This document shows, one piece after another, positions 16,811-25,526 of a stretch of DNA of 64,000 bases (position 1 is its first letter; each line of letters begins with the position of its first letter). The translations under genes and the position numbers were made by a program. The notes under the pieces are model-generated. The model was not told where the DNA came from. It saw only the letters and a program-made list of their open reading frames with translations, and made no database searches. Source of the stretch: Bog-756 sp963696495 (lineage in GTDB: Bacteria > Actinomycetota > Acidimicrobiia > Acidimicrobiales > RAAP-2); NCBI GenBank assembly GCA_963696495.1, contig CAVOKJ010000002.1:1550001-1614000 (forward strand), given 5' to 3'.

Positions 16811-17725
16811 ATGGTCAGATCCCGGGAGCGCAAGGCACTGCAACGGGCCCACTACGCAGGGGCGACCGCCGTCGTCACCGGAGGGGCCTCGGGCATCGGC
16901 CGGGCGTTGGCCGCCGAATTGGCGGGGCGGGGAGCCGCCGTCCTGGTCGCCGACATCGACGGCGAGGGGGCCGACAGGGCCGTCGACGACATCGGCCGCA
17001 CCCTGCCGGGTGCCGGCAGCCTCCGGGCGGCGTCACTCGACGTGACCGACGCCGGAGCCGTGGCCGATCTGGTCGGCCGGTTCGCCGCCGACCACGACGG
17101 GCTGGACTTCCTGTTCAACAACGCCGGCATCGGCGTGGGCGGCGAGGTCAGCCAGCTGACCCTGGCCCACTGGCATCGGGTCATCGACGTCAACTTGCTC
17201 TCGGTGGTCCACGGGGTGGCCGCCGCCTATCCGGGCATGATCGAGCGCGGTCGCGGTCACATCGTCAACACGGCCTCGCTCTCCGGGCTGCTGCCGAGCC
17301 CCCTGCTCGTCCCGTACTCGACCACGAAGCATGCGGTGGTGGGCCTCAGCGTCGGGTTGCGGGTGGAGGCGGCCAACCACGGGGTCAGGGTCAGCGTGCT
17401 CTGTCCCGGCCTGATCGAGACACCCCTGCTGGACAAGGGGAACCCCGAGGACCTGCCCACGACCGAGTCGATGCCGGACATCCGGGCCATGCTCACCGAG
17501 CTCATGGGGAGGCCGTACCCGGCGGAATCCCTGGCCGGCCACGCCCTCGACGCTGTCGCCCTCAACCGGCCGATCATCGTGGCACCGCGGCGGGCCAAGG
17601 CGGTGTGGGCGGCGTACCGGGCCTGGCCGCGCCTCCTCATCGACCAGAGCTCGAAGCAGGTGGCGGTGAGGATGGGCCTCACCGGTCAGGTCCCCACGGG
17701 GCGGGACCTGTCGGTACCCAAGTAG
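16811..17725 (+). CDS. short-chain dehydrogenase/reductase
   Basis: The 304-residue enzyme has the classical SDR marks: TGGASGIGRALA near residue 18, a cofactor-loop Asp in VADIDGEG (NAD preference likely), NNAGIGVGG near 98, the Ser in NTASLSGLL and YSTTKHAV (catalytic Tyr and Lys). A C-terminal tail of ~50 residues with AYRAWPRLLID extends beyond the minimal SDR. The substrate is not evident. The stop codon overlaps the promoter of the next gene, a 3-hydroxyacyl-CoA dehydrogenase, so the two are close but not necessarily co-transcribed. Confidence 0.9.
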   Translation: MVRSRERKALQRAHYAGATAVVTGGASGIGRALAAELAGRGAAVLVADIDGEGADRAVDDIGRTLPGAGSLRAASLDVTDAGAVADLVGRFAADHDGLDFLFNNAGIGVGGEVSQLTLAHWHRVIDVNLLSVVHGVAAAYPGMIERGRGHIVNTASLSGLLPSPLLVPYSTTKHAVVGLSVGLRVEAANHGVRVSVLCPGLIETPLLDKGNPEDLPTTESMPDIRAMLTELMGRPYPAESLAGHALDAVALNRPIIVAPRRAKAVWAAYRAWPRLLIDQSSKQVAVRMGLTGQVPTGRDLSVPK

Positions 17726-17728
17726 CAT
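17723..17728 (+). promoter_or_regulatory. -10 element of the hydroxyacyl-CoA dehydrogenase gene (leaderless type)
   Basis: TAGCAT overlaps the stop codon of the preceding gene and lies 8 bases before the ATG at 17737. Confidence 0.5.
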
Positions 17729-17736
17729 CGACCCCT

Positions 17737-18591
17737 ATGTCAATCGCACGCGTGGGAATTGTCGGTTCGGGGATCATGGGCTCGGGCATCGCCGAGACGG
17801 CCGCGGTCAACGGCTTCGAGGTGGTGCTGCGGTCACGCAACCAGTCGACCGCCGACGCCACCATCGCCGCCCTGGAGAAGTCGCTCAACCGGCAGGTGGA
17901 CAAGGGCAAGAGGACCGAGGAGGAACGTGACGCCGCACTGGCCCGCGTGACGGGGACCTCGGACCTCGGCGCCCTGAAGGACGTCGACCTGGTCATCGAA
18001 TCGGTGGTCGAGGACCTGGCGGTGAAGAAGGTCCTCTTCAACGAGCTCGACAGGATCACCGGTGAGAAGACGATCCTGGCCACCAACACCTCCACGCTCC
18101 CGGTGATCGAGCTGGCCATGCAGACCGGGCGGCCCGAAAAGGTGTGCGGCGTCCACTTCTTCAACCCGGCCCCGGTCATGGCCCTGGTGGAACTGGTCCG
18201 TCCCCTGACCGCGTCCGACGAGACCATCGCCACGGTGCGCCAGTTCGCCGACTCCTGCGGCAAGACCCCGGTCGAGGTCAAGGATCAGGCCGGGTTCATC
18301 GTCAACGCGCTCCTGTTCCCCTACCTCAACAACGCCGTCCGGCTCTATGAGCAGGGTGTGGCGACCATCGAGGACATCGACACGGCCATGAAGGGCGGGT
18401 GCGGGTTCCCCATGGGGCCCTTCGCACTCCTCGACCTGGTCGGCCTGGACACCTCGTTGGCCATCCTCGACGCCCTGTACGAGGAGTTCCGCGAACCCAA
18501 CTACGCCGCCGTGCCCCTCCTGCGCCGCATGGTCGCCGCCGAGCAGCTCGGTCGCAAGTCCGGGCAGGGCTTCCTCGACTACCACAAGTGA
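17737..18591 (+). CDS. hbd: 3-hydroxyacyl-CoA dehydrogenase (3-hydroxybutyryl-CoA type)
   Basis: The 284-residue protein is the stand-alone form typical of 3-hydroxybutyryl-CoA dehydrogenases: NAD motif VGIVGSGIMGSGIAE at residues 6-20, VIESVVEDLAVK near 88-99, ATNTSTLPV, the catalytic His in GVHFFNPAPVM, and C-terminal GGCGFPMGPFALLDLVGLD. It would interconvert acetoacetyl-CoA and 3-hydroxybutyryl-CoA, linking the thiolase at 27.5 kb to crotonyl-CoA for Ccr. The specific substrate is inferred from length and neighbours. It lies 310 bases upstream of the mutase gene on the same strand. Confidence 0.9.
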   Translation: MSIARVGIVGSGIMGSGIAETAAVNGFEVVLRSRNQSTADATIAALEKSLNRQVDKGKRTEEERDAALARVTGTSDLGALKDVDLVIESVVEDLAVKKVLFNELDRITGEKTILATNTSTLPVIELAMQTGRPEKVCGVHFFNPAPVMALVELVRPLTASDETIATVRQFADSCGKTPVEVKDQAGFIVNALLFPYLNNAVRLYEQGVATIEDIDTAMKGGCGFPMGPFALLDLVGLDTSLAILDALYEEFREPNYAAVPLLRRMVAAEQLGRKSGQGFLDYHK

Positions 18592-18616
18592 CCTGCGGGT
18601 AACTTCGGGGTAGCCT
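18588..18616 (+). promoter_or_regulatory. candidate promoter of the B12-dependent mutase gene
   Basis: GTGACC (4 of 6 to TTGACA), a 17-base spacer and TAGCCT at 18611-18616. It would give a leader of about 280 bases before 18902. The rest of that leader (18617-18901) holds several unstable-looking frames and no cobalamin riboswitch box that I can recognise. Confidence 0.35.
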
Positions 18617-18901
18617 GGAGAGGCGTAGGCCGGTGGCCGTCGTCCGTTCCGTCGGACCGGCGGGCGCCCACGGGTGTCCCGCCCACAGGCGGTGGCGCCC
18701 GGACGGGGTGGTCGACGCACGGGAGCGTTCAGGGCAGGCGCACAGGGACAGGAGAGGTCTGATCGGACGAGAACCGGTGCTGGGCGCTTCCCGAACCGGC
18801 AGGGCGGGTACAACAATGGGAGTGGCAGACGGGGACGCGGCGGGGGCGGCCGGATCGGTGCGCCGCTCGATGACACGGGGACGAAGGACGAGGTGGAACT
18901 G

Positions 18902-20935
18902 GTGACACGCTCCGAGGATTCGACCGAGGCCGAAGCAGTCCCACCTCCCCCCCCGACGCGGGATAGGCCGTGGGTGATGCGGACCTACTCGGGGCACTCG
19001 ACGGCCACCGCCTCGAACGCGCTCTACCGGACCAATCTGGCCAAGGGGCAGACGGGCCTGTCCATCGCCTTCGACCTGCCCACGCAGATCGGCTACGACC
19101 CCGACTCGCCCGAGGCGGCCGGCGAGGTCGGCAAGGTCGGCGTGCCCGTCGCCCATCTCGGGCACATGTCCCAGCTGCTCGAGCAGATCCCGGTGGCGTC
19201 GATGAACACGTCGATGACCATCAACGCCACGGCGGCGTGGCTGCTCGGCCTCTACATCGCCAACGCGGAGGACCACGGCGTCGACCCCCGGGTGCTGTCG
19301 GGCACCACCCAGAACGACATCGTGAAGGAGTACCTGTCGCGGGGGACCTTCATCTTCCCGCCCCTGCCCAGCCGCCGGCTCACCGTCGACACCATCGCCT
19401 ACACCGTCCGCAACGTTCCGAAGTGGAACCCGATCAACGTCTGCAGCTACCACCTCCAAGAGGCCGGGGCCACCCCGCACCAGGAGGTCGCCTATGCACT
19501 GGCCACCGCCATCGGCGTGCTCGATGCCGTGCGTGACTCGGGCCAGATCCCCGAGGCCGAGTTCCCCGAGGTGGTCGGCCGCATCTCCTTCTTCGTGAAC
19601 GCCGGGGTGAGGTTCGTGGAGGAGACCTGCAAGATGCGGGCCTTCACCGCGCTGTGGGACCGGGTGTGCGCCGAGCGCTACGGGGTCACCGACCCCAAGC
19701 TGAGGCGGATGCGCTACGGCGTCCAGGTCAATTCGCTCGGCCTGACCGAGGCCCAGCCCGAGAACAACGTGCCCCGCATCGTGCTCGAGTCCCTCGGAGT
19801 CACCCTGTCCAAGAAGGCCAGGGCCCGCGCCCTCCAGCTGCCGGCCTGGAACGAGGCCCTGGGCCTGCCGCGCCCCTGGGATCAGCAGTGGTCCCTCCGG
19901 ATCCAGCAGATCCTCGCCTTCGAGTCCGATCTGCTCGAGTACGGGGACATCTTCGACGGCTCGGTGGTCATCGAGCAGAAGACGGCCGAGGTGGCGGATG
20001 CGTCGTGGGCCGAGTTGGAGAGCGTCCTCGCCCTCGGCGGTGCGTTCGAGGCCATCGACGAGCTCAAGAGCCGTCTGGTCCGCAGCCAGGCCGACCGGGT
20101 CCGCCGGATCGAGACCGGGGAGCTCCAGGTCGTCGGCGTCAACTGCTTCACCGAGACGGCCGAGTCCCCCCTCTCCGCCTCGGTCGACGGGAACGGCGAC
20201 GGGGGGTCCATCCTCCGGGTCGACCCGGCGGTGGAGTCCGAGCTGCGAGCCGACGTCGAGGCGTGGAGGGCGGCCCGTGACGGACAGCGGGTGCAACGGG
20301 CGCTCGACGACCTCCGCCGGGGCGCCGAGGGGTCCGACAACGTCATGCCCGCCACCATCGCCCTGGCCCACGCCGGGGGCACCACCGGCGAGTGGGCCGC
20401 CGCCCTCCGCGAGGTGTTCGGGGAGTATCGGGCGCCCACCGGCGTGAGCGGCGGCGTGGGGCACCGGGGGACCGAGTTCCGAGCCGTGCTCGCCCGGTCG
20501 AAGGCCATGGCCGAACGGGATGGCGGCCCTCCCAAGCTGCTCGTGGCCAAGCCGGGGCTCGACGGCCATTCCAACGGAGCCGAGCAGATCGCCGTGGCCG
20601 CCCGGGACGCCGGGTTCGAGGTCATCTACCAGGGCATCCGGCTCTCGCCGGCGGAGATCGCCGCCGCTGCCCGGGACGAGGACGTCGACGTGGTCGGCAT
20701 CTCGATCCTGTCCGGCTCCCATCTCGAGCTGGTCCCCGAGGTCGTGGACCGGCTCCGGGCCGCCGGCGTCGGCGCCCCGGTCGTCGTGGGTGGCATCATC
20801 CCCCCCGAGGACGCCGAGATCCTCCTCGGCAAGGGCGTGGCGCGGGTCTACACGCCCAAGGACTTCATGATCGGCCAGATGATGGACGACATGGTGACCC
20901 TGGCCCAGGAGTACCGCTCCGGCGCCGTCGTCTGA
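18902..20935 (+). CDS. ecm: ethylmalonyl-CoA mutase (MeaA/Ecm type), B12-dependent
   Basis: The 677-residue protein joins a TIM-barrel mutase domain and a C-terminal B12 domain in one chain, as Ecm does. Features include MRTYSGHSTATASNALYRTN and GLSIAFDLPTQIGYDPDS near the N-terminus, VPKWNPINVCSYHLQEAGAT, ISFFVNAGVRFVEETCKMRAF, and the cobalamin motif DGHSNG in KPGLDGHSNGAEQ, then GISILSGSHLELVPEV. Ecm converts ethylmalonyl-CoA to methylsuccinyl-CoA in the ethylmalonyl-CoA pathway. Methylmalonyl-CoA and isobutyryl-CoA mutases are related, but the N-terminal match and the ccr/epimerase neighbours favour Ecm. GTG 18902 with GAGGTGG upstream is the chosen start; upstream codons look non-coding. 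Confidence 0.9.
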   Translation: MTRSEDSTEAEAVPPPPPTRDRPWVMRTYSGHSTATASNALYRTNLAKGQTGLSIAFDLPTQIGYDPDSPEAAGEVGKVGVPVAHLGHMSQLLEQIPVASMNTSMTINATAAWLLGLYIANAEDHGVDPRVLSGTTQNDIVKEYLSRGTFIFPPLPSRRLTVDTIAYTVRNVPKWNPINVCSYHLQEAGATPHQEVAYALATAIGVLDAVRDSGQIPEAEFPEVVGRISFFVNAGVRFVEETCKMRAFTALWDRVCAERYGVTDPKLRRMRYGVQVNSLGLTEAQPENNVPRIVLESLGVTLSKKARARALQLPAWNEALGLPRPWDQQWSLRIQQILAFESDLLEYGDIFDGSVVIEQKTAEVADASWAELESVLALGGAFEAIDELKSRLVRSQADRVRRIETGELQVVGVNCFTETAESPLSASVDGNGDGGSILRVDPAVESELRADVEAWRAARDGQRVQRALDDLRRGAEGSDNVMPATIALAHAGGTTGEWAAALREVFGEYRAPTGVSGGVGHRGTEFRAVLARSKAMAERDGGPPKLLVAKPGLDGHSNGAEQIAVAARDAGFEVIYQGIRLSPAEIAAAARDEDVDVVGISILSGSHLELVPEVVDRLRAAGVGAPVVVGGIIPPEDAEILLGKGVARVYTPKDFMIGQMMDDMVTLAQEYRSGAVV

Positions 20936-20982
20936 GCTCGGCTCCGACGGGCCGCCTCCACCCCCTTCCCGGCCGCACCGGC

Positions 20983-20988
20983 TACGTT
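20983..20988 (+). promoter_or_regulatory. -10 element of the DUF3097 gene (leaderless type)
   Basis: TACGTT, 6 bases before the GTG at 20995. Confidence 0.5.
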
Positions 20989-20994
20989 CCCGGG

Positions 20995-21840
20995 GTGTCC
21001 GCTCGCCGCAACCCGATGGCCGGCATCCTGTCGGGGCCCATCGACGCCCCGCCCGAGGACCGCCGGGCCCCGGCCTATCCCAAGGTGGTGGCCGTTCCGG
21101 GCCTGTGGCTGGTCCACCGGGCCAGCGGCTTCAGCGGTGCGTTGGTCAGGATCGAGGGCGGCGGCGTCGAGCTGCGGGGCCGAACCGGGCTGGTGCGGGT
21201 GTTCCGCCACGTACCCGGCGCGTTCTCCGTGGACGGTCGGGCGGTGACGCTCGCCCGTCCACCGGCGCCGGAGGGACGAGGTGGCGCAGCCGGCGCGGGG
21301 ATCACCGCCTCGGGCTCGGTGGCCGTGCCCGGAGCCCCCGCCCGCGTGGCCAGGGCCGGTCGGATCCTCGTCGAGGGGGTCCACGACGCAGCACTGGTCG
21401 AGCGGGTCTGGGGGGACGATCTGCGGGTCGAGGGCGTGGTGGTGGAGCGCCTCGACGGGATCGACCACCTCGGCCGCGCCATCGACGAGTTCCGGCCCGG
21501 GCCGGCGCGTAAACTGGGGGTGCTGGTGGACCACCTGGTGGCCGGGTCCAAGGAGTCGAGGATCGCCGCCGACGTGCGCCATCCCCAGGTGCTGGTCACC
21601 GGCACGCCGTTCGTCGACGTGTGGGAAGCGGTCAAACCCTCGGTCCTCGGCTTCGACGCGTGGCCGGCGATCCCGAGGGGCGCCGACTGGAAGACGGGCG
21701 TGTGTGCGGCGCTGGGCCTGGGCGACCCTCCGACCGGCTGGAGGCGCATCCTGGCATCGGTCCGCAGTTACGCCGACCTCGAACCGGCCCTCGTGGGTGC
21801 GGTCGAGCGGCTCATCGACTTCGTCACCGATCCGGGCTGA
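20995..21840 (+). CDS. DUF3097 family protein
   Basis: The 281-residue protein matches, by memory, the actinobacterial DUF3097 family, which has no known function. Recognisable stretches are AGRILVEGVHDAALVERVWGDD, VVVERLDGIDHLG, ARKLGVLVDHLVAGSKESR and ILASVRSYADLEPALVGAVE. The pattern VEGxHDAxLVE with a later LVDHL resembles a TOPRIM-like core (Glu then Asp-x-Asp-like), but I cannot confirm that. There is no signal or membrane segment. TACGTT at 6 bases fixes the GTG start. It follows ecm by 59 bases. Confidence 0.8.
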   Translation: MSARRNPMAGILSGPIDAPPEDRRAPAYPKVVAVPGLWLVHRASGFSGALVRIEGGGVELRGRTGLVRVFRHVPGAFSVDGRAVTLARPPAPEGRGGAAGAGITASGSVAVPGAPARVARAGRILVEGVHDAALVERVWGDDLRVEGVVVERLDGIDHLGRAIDEFRPGPARKLGVLVDHLVAGSKESRIAADVRHPQVLVTGTPFVDVWEAVKPSVLGFDAWPAIPRGADWKTGVCAALGLGDPPTGWRRILASVRSYADLEPALVGAVERLIDFVTDPG

Positions 21841-22008
21841 CCGGCCCGACGGACCGCGTCGTCGGCGGCGAATCGCCCTCCTCGGAACGACCACCGGCGG
21901 GGCCGATGATGACCTTTGGCCCTACGCATCCGACCTCCCGGACCTTACCGTTACCGAGGACGGGGTTCCGACAGCCGGAATATCCCCGCCCCGAGCGAGA
22001 GGTGTTCC

Positions 22009-22587
22009 ATGCGACGCAAGACCTTCGATGCCATCCTGACGGCGGTGGGCGCAGGCCTCACCATCTTCCTGCTCGTGGTCGGTGGGTTGGGGCTATGGGC
22101 GTACAGCTTCGCCAACTCGAACGTGCACAATCAGCTCGCCCAGCAGCAGATCACCTTCCCGACCCAGGCCGAGTTCGCCCAGGCCAAGGTGGGCACGGAG
22201 ATCGAGCCGGTGATGCTCCCCTACCTGCAGCAGTACGCCGGCCAGCAGCTGACCACCGGCAAGCAGGCCGAGGCCTACGCCGACCACTTCATCGCCTACC
22301 ACCTCCAGGAGATCGGCGGGGGCAAGACCTACTCGGAGCTCAGTGCGGTGGCGCTGTCCTATCCCAAGGGGTCGGCCCAGTACACGGCGGCCGAGGCCGT
22401 CGCCGGAACCGTCTTCCAGGGCACGACGCTGCGGGGACTGCTGCTCGAGGCGTACGCCTTCTGGCAGATGGGCCAGATCGCCCTCTACGCTTCCATCGCC
22501 TGCTTCGCAGCGGCGGCGATCATGCTCGTCTTCACCATCTTCGGCTTCGTCCACCTGCGCCGGGTGCCGGCGGACGAGCAGATCTGA
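22009..22587 (+). CDS. small membrane protein with two membrane segments, unknown
   Basis: I do not recognise this 192-residue protein. It has a membrane segment near residues 10-32 and a second near 158-182, with about 120 hydrophilic residues between them, rich in Gln, Ala and Thr (QQQITFPTQAEF, PYLQQYAGQQLTTGKQAEAYADHFIAYHL). This predicts both ends in the cytoplasm and the middle outside. The ATG at 22009 has GAGAGG 7 bases upstream; an earlier in-frame ATG at 21916 would add a Pro/Arg-rich tail with no hydrophobic signal. It is convergent with the carboxylase genes, only 5 bases apart. Confidence 0.75.
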   Translation: MRRKTFDAILTAVGAGLTIFLLVVGGLGLWAYSFANSNVHNQLAQQQITFPTQAEFAQAKVGTEIEPVMLPYLQQYAGQQLTTGKQAEAYADHFIAYHLQEIGGGKTYSELSAVALSYPKGSAQYTAAEAVAGTVFQGTTLRGLLLEAYAFWQMGQIALYASIACFAAAAIMLVFTIFGFVHLRRVPADEQI

Positions 22588-22592
22588 GCCGG

Positions 22593-22829
22593 TCAGCCCC
22601 CGGTCCAGGGCCGGTCGCGGCGGGTGGTGGCAGGGCGGGACCACCACCGGCCGCTGAACCGCCAGGCCGGTGGCCGGTCCGGTGCCGGGGCGGCCACGAT
22701 CACCGGTCGGGACCAGGCCTGGTCGACGGCGGCGGCCAGCACCGCCAGGACCTCGGGGTCGATCTCCGGGCGCCGAGCGATGCCGACCGGGTGGTCGGCG
22801 TCGGCACCCACTCCGTCACGCTCGGTCAC
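22593..22829 (-). CDS. accE: acyl-CoA carboxylase epsilon subunit
   Basis: This 78-residue frame starts with GTG inside the stop codon of the carboxylase beta gene (GTGA overlap, 4 bases), which implies translational coupling. The sequence VLAVLAAAVDQAWSRPV and a C-terminal AWRFSGRWWSRP match the small epsilon subunits of actinobacterial acyl-CoA carboxylases, which tighten the alpha-beta complex and raise activity. Its place directly behind the beta gene is the usual one. Confidence 0.85.
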   Translation of the reverse strand: MTERDGVGADADHPVGIARRPEIDPEVLAVLAAAVDQAWSRPVIVAAPAPDRPPAWRFSGRWWSRPATTRRDRPWTGG

Positions 22830-24382
22830 AGGGGCATGTTCCCGTGCTTGCGCTTGGGCAGGTCCTCCTGCTTCGACACCAGCAACGCCAGGCTCCGGAC
22901 CAGTACCCGCCGGGTCTCGGCCGGGTCGATCACGTCGTCGACGTATCCCCGCTCGGCCGCCGCATACGGATTGGCGTAGCGCTCGGTGTACTCCTCCACC
23001 AGTTCCTTGCGGCGACCCGCCGGATCGTCGGCCTCCGCCAGGTCCCGCCGGTAGACGATCTCCACGGCCCCCTCGGGCCCCATCACCGCCAGTTCGGCCG
23101 ACGGCCACGCGTAGGCCAGGTCGGCACCGATCGACTTCGAGTTCATCACCACGTACGCCCCGCCGTAGGCCTTGCGGGTGATGATCTGGACACGGGGGAC
23201 CGTCGACTCGCAGTAGGCATAGAGCAGCTTCGCCCCGTGCCGGATGATGCCGCCGTACTCCTGGTCGGTCCCGGGCATGAACCCGGGCACGTCCACGAAG
23301 GTGATCAGGGGGATGTTGAAGGCGTCGCACGTGCGCACGAACCGGGCGCCCTTCTCCGAGGCGTCGATGTTGAGCACCCCGGCCAGCATCTGGGGCTGGT
23401 TCCCGACGATGCCCACCGCCCGGCCGTCGATGCGGGCGAAGCCGCACACCAGGTTCATCGCCCAGTGGTGGTTCACCTCGAAGAACTCGCCGTCGTCCAC
23501 CACCGCCTCGATGACCTTCTTCATGTCGTAGGGCTGGTTGGGCGACGCCGGCATCAGGGCGCTCAGCTCGGGCGTGAGGCGCTCGGGATCGTCGCCGGTG
23601 GCGACGATCGGAGCCTCCTCCAGGTTGTTGGAGGGGAGGAACCCCAACAGGTACCGGACGTCGTCGAGACAGGACTTCTCGTCCGGGGCGACGAAGGCGG
23701 CGACACCCGACTTGGTGGCGTGGCTCATGGCGCCGCCGAGCTCCTCCAGTGTCACGTCCTCGCCGGTCACCGTCTTCACGACATCGGGGCCGGTGATGAA
23801 CATGTGGCTGGTCCCCTGGACCATGAAGATGAAGTCGGTCATGGCCGGGCTGTAGACCGCCCCGCCGGCACAGGGCCCGAGGATCACGCTGATCTGGGGG
23901 ATGACCCCGGACGCCTGGGCATTGCGATGGAAGATGCCGCCGTAGGAGTGGAGGGAGACGACACCCTCTTGGATGCGTGCCCCCGCCCCGTCGTTGAGGC
24001 CGATCATCGGCACCCCGATGGAGGACGCCAGGTCCATCACCTTGTGGATCTTCTCGGCGAAGACCTCGCCCAGCGCGCCGCCGAACACGGTGAAGTCCTG
24101 GCTGAAGACGCAGACCCGACGGCCCTCCACGGTGCCGAACCCGGTGATCACCCCGTCGGTGTAGGGACGGTTCTCCTCGAGTCCCATCCCGTGCGCCCGG
24201 TGGCGGGCCAGCATGTCCAGCTCCTGGAACGAGCCGTCATCGAGCAGGTAGTCGATGCGCTCCCGGGCGGTCATCTTGCCCTTGGCGTGGTGCTTCTCCA
24301 CCGCCCTCGGCGAACCGGCGTTCCGGGCCTGGGCGCGTCGCTCGGCCAATTCCTCGAGGCGTTGGGTCATCGGGTGATCCAT
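22826..24382 (-). CDS. pccB: acyl-CoA carboxylase beta (carboxyltransferase) subunit
   Basis: The 518-residue protein moves carboxyl from carboxybiotin to an acyl-CoA, most likely propionyl-CoA. It begins with RLEELAERRAQARNAG and shows the two oxyanion regions LGPCAGGAVYSPAMTDFIFM and RKAYGGAYVVMNSKS, plus ITFVDVPGFMPGTDQEYGGI. Length and these motifs fit PccB/AccD5. The biotinylated alpha subunit is absent from the window. TAGCCT 8 bases before the ATG at 24382 supports this start over ATG 24370. Propionyl-CoA carboxylation would supply methylmalonyl-CoA alongside the ethylmalonyl-CoA pathway genes. Confidence 0.92.
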   Translation of the reverse strand: MDHPMTQRLEELAERRAQARNAGSPRAVEKHHAKGKMTARERIDYLLDDGSFQELDMLARHRAHGMGLEENRPYTDGVITGFGTVEGRRVCVFSQDFTVFGGALGEVFAEKIHKVMDLASSIGVPMIGLNDGAGARIQEGVVSLHSYGGIFHRNAQASGVIPQISVILGPCAGGAVYSPAMTDFIFMVQGTSHMFITGPDVVKTVTGEDVTLEELGGAMSHATKSGVAAFVAPDEKSCLDDVRYLLGFLPSNNLEEAPIVATGDDPERLTPELSALMPASPNQPYDMKKVIEAVVDDGEFFEVNHHWAMNLVCGFARIDGRAVGIVGNQPQMLAGVLNIDASEKGARFVRTCDAFNIPLITFVDVPGFMPGTDQEYGGIIRHGAKLLYAYCESTVPRVQIITRKAYGGAYVVMNSKSIGADLAYAWPSAELAVMGPEGAVEIVYRRDLAEADDPAGRRKELVEEYTERYANPYAAAERGYVDDVIDPAETRRVLVRSLALLVSKQEDLPKRKHGNMPL

Positions 24383-24390
24383 GGGTACCG

Positions 24391-24396
24391 AGGCTA
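24391..24396 (-). promoter_or_regulatory. -10 element of the carboxylase beta gene (leaderless type)
   Basis: TAGCCT on the minus strand, 8 bases before the ATG at 24382. Confidence 0.5.
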
Positions 24397-24485
24397 CCGG
24401 ACCGGCCGGCGGTACTCGGATCCGGGAGCCGGAGGACACCCCGTCCGCGCCGACCGCCCGGGCACCGGTCATGACGATTGCGCCG

Positions 24486-25517
24486 TCAGCGGGCCGGGTC
24501 GACCCAGTGGGGCCCGGACCACACGTAGGTCACCTGACCCGGCGGCCCGGCGCCCAGGTAGGCGGCCACGTTCCGGTGTCGGTACCGGTCCTCGAGGTCG
24601 GGGGCGGGCTCCCCGACGAAGGAGTACCGGCCCGACGGACGATCTGGCGGCGACCAGTCGGCGACCGGCGTCGGCTCCCAGCGGTCGATCCGGTACACCC
24701 CGGCCACCAATTCGCCGGCGACGACGGCCGCCCACTTCGGCGCCCGGGGGGATCCGACGTCGGCCCAGCGCCGCCCGATCCGCCAGTTGTGCCGCGCCAC
24801 CTCGTAGGACACGTCGGCGCCGCGGTCCCCCACCCGCAACAACACGACCTGGTGGGACCGCTTGAACCGGGCCGGCTCGGCCAGGAGCGCGGCGACCGCC
24901 GAGACCTCCAGTCTTCGGCCCGTCGGGCCGGCGCCGGTCGGAAGGCCCAGCGCCTCACCGGTGGCCCGGGCCACCAAGGACGCCTCCGATCCCTTCAGCC
25001 CGTAGCGGAGGATGTCGATGCGCACCTCCCGTCCCGACGCCTCGATCTCGCGGACCTGGTCGAGCACGGGGAACTTGTGACGCTTGGCACCACCGGGGCC
25101 CGTTTGGCCGACGGCCGCAGCGCGGGCGGCACCGACATGGCGGTAGCAGCGGTCCCCGCGCCCGCGGCCGACGTAGAGGACCGTCTCCGTGCGGGGGTCG
25201 ACGAGCAGGTAGACGTAGGCCCGCAGCTGGTCGGCGACGCCGGGCGGGAACCCCGGTCCGCCCCCCTCGTGCCGGACGACCGGCGGGCGCAGCTCCGGCA
25301 GGGGCACGGGCGGAGGCAGGACCTGGGCGACCCCGGGGGGCGCCACCGGTGCCGGTGGTGCCGCCGGGATCGAGGGGACGCTGGCCGGAGCCGGGCTCCG
25401 CCCGGTGGCGGGCGGGATGCTCGGAACCCCGATCGCCGCCGGCGGATCGACCACCGGGCCGGCGGCCACGCCGGGATCGTCCGGGTGGCCGTCAGGCAGG
25501 GCGCCGGCGGTGTCCAC
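24486..25517 (-). CDS. GIY-YIG nuclease-like protein of the LEM-3/COG3680 type
   Basis: The 343-residue protein has a Pro/Ala-rich, probably disordered N-terminus (about 1-95), then YVYLLVDPRTETVLYVGRGR with following DRCYRH, the LEM-3-like version of the GIY-YIG core (VYLL in place of GIY, YVG in place of YIG). The helix EASLVARATGEALGLP supplies the expected conserved Glu. The C-terminal ~100 residues (from HNWRIGRRWADV) form a second conserved part. Function in bacteria is unknown; nuclease activity is inference from fold. It starts at GTG 25517, 9 bases after the epimerase gene, so it is likely in the ccr transcript, an odd partner for carbon metabolism. Confidence 0.75.
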   Translation of the reverse strand: MDTAGALPDGHPDDPGVAAGPVVDPPAAIGVPSIPPATGRSPAPASVPSIPAAPPAPVAPPGVAQVLPPPVPLPELRPPVVRHEGGGPGFPPGVADQLRAYVYLLVDPRTETVLYVGRGRGDRCYRHVGAARAAAVGQTGPGGAKRHKFPVLDQVREIEASGREVRIDILRYGLKGSEASLVARATGEALGLPTGAGPTGRRLEVSAVAALLAEPARFKRSHQVVLLRVGDRGADVSYEVARHNWRIGRRWADVGSPRAPKWAAVVAGELVAGVYRIDRWEPTPVADWSPPDRPSGRYSFVGEPAPDLEDRYRHRNVAAYLGAGPPGQVTYVWSGPHWVDPAR

Positions 25518-25526
25518 GACGCCGGC

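Noticed and set aside
16731..16833. N-terminal extension of the HSL-type esterase to 16833
   Set aside because: It would overlap the divergent SDR gene start, and the added residues are Arg-rich without conservation.
18617..18901. Cobalamin riboswitch in the leader of the B12-dependent mutase gene
   Set aside because: I could not find the conserved B12 box or the expected stem arrangement.
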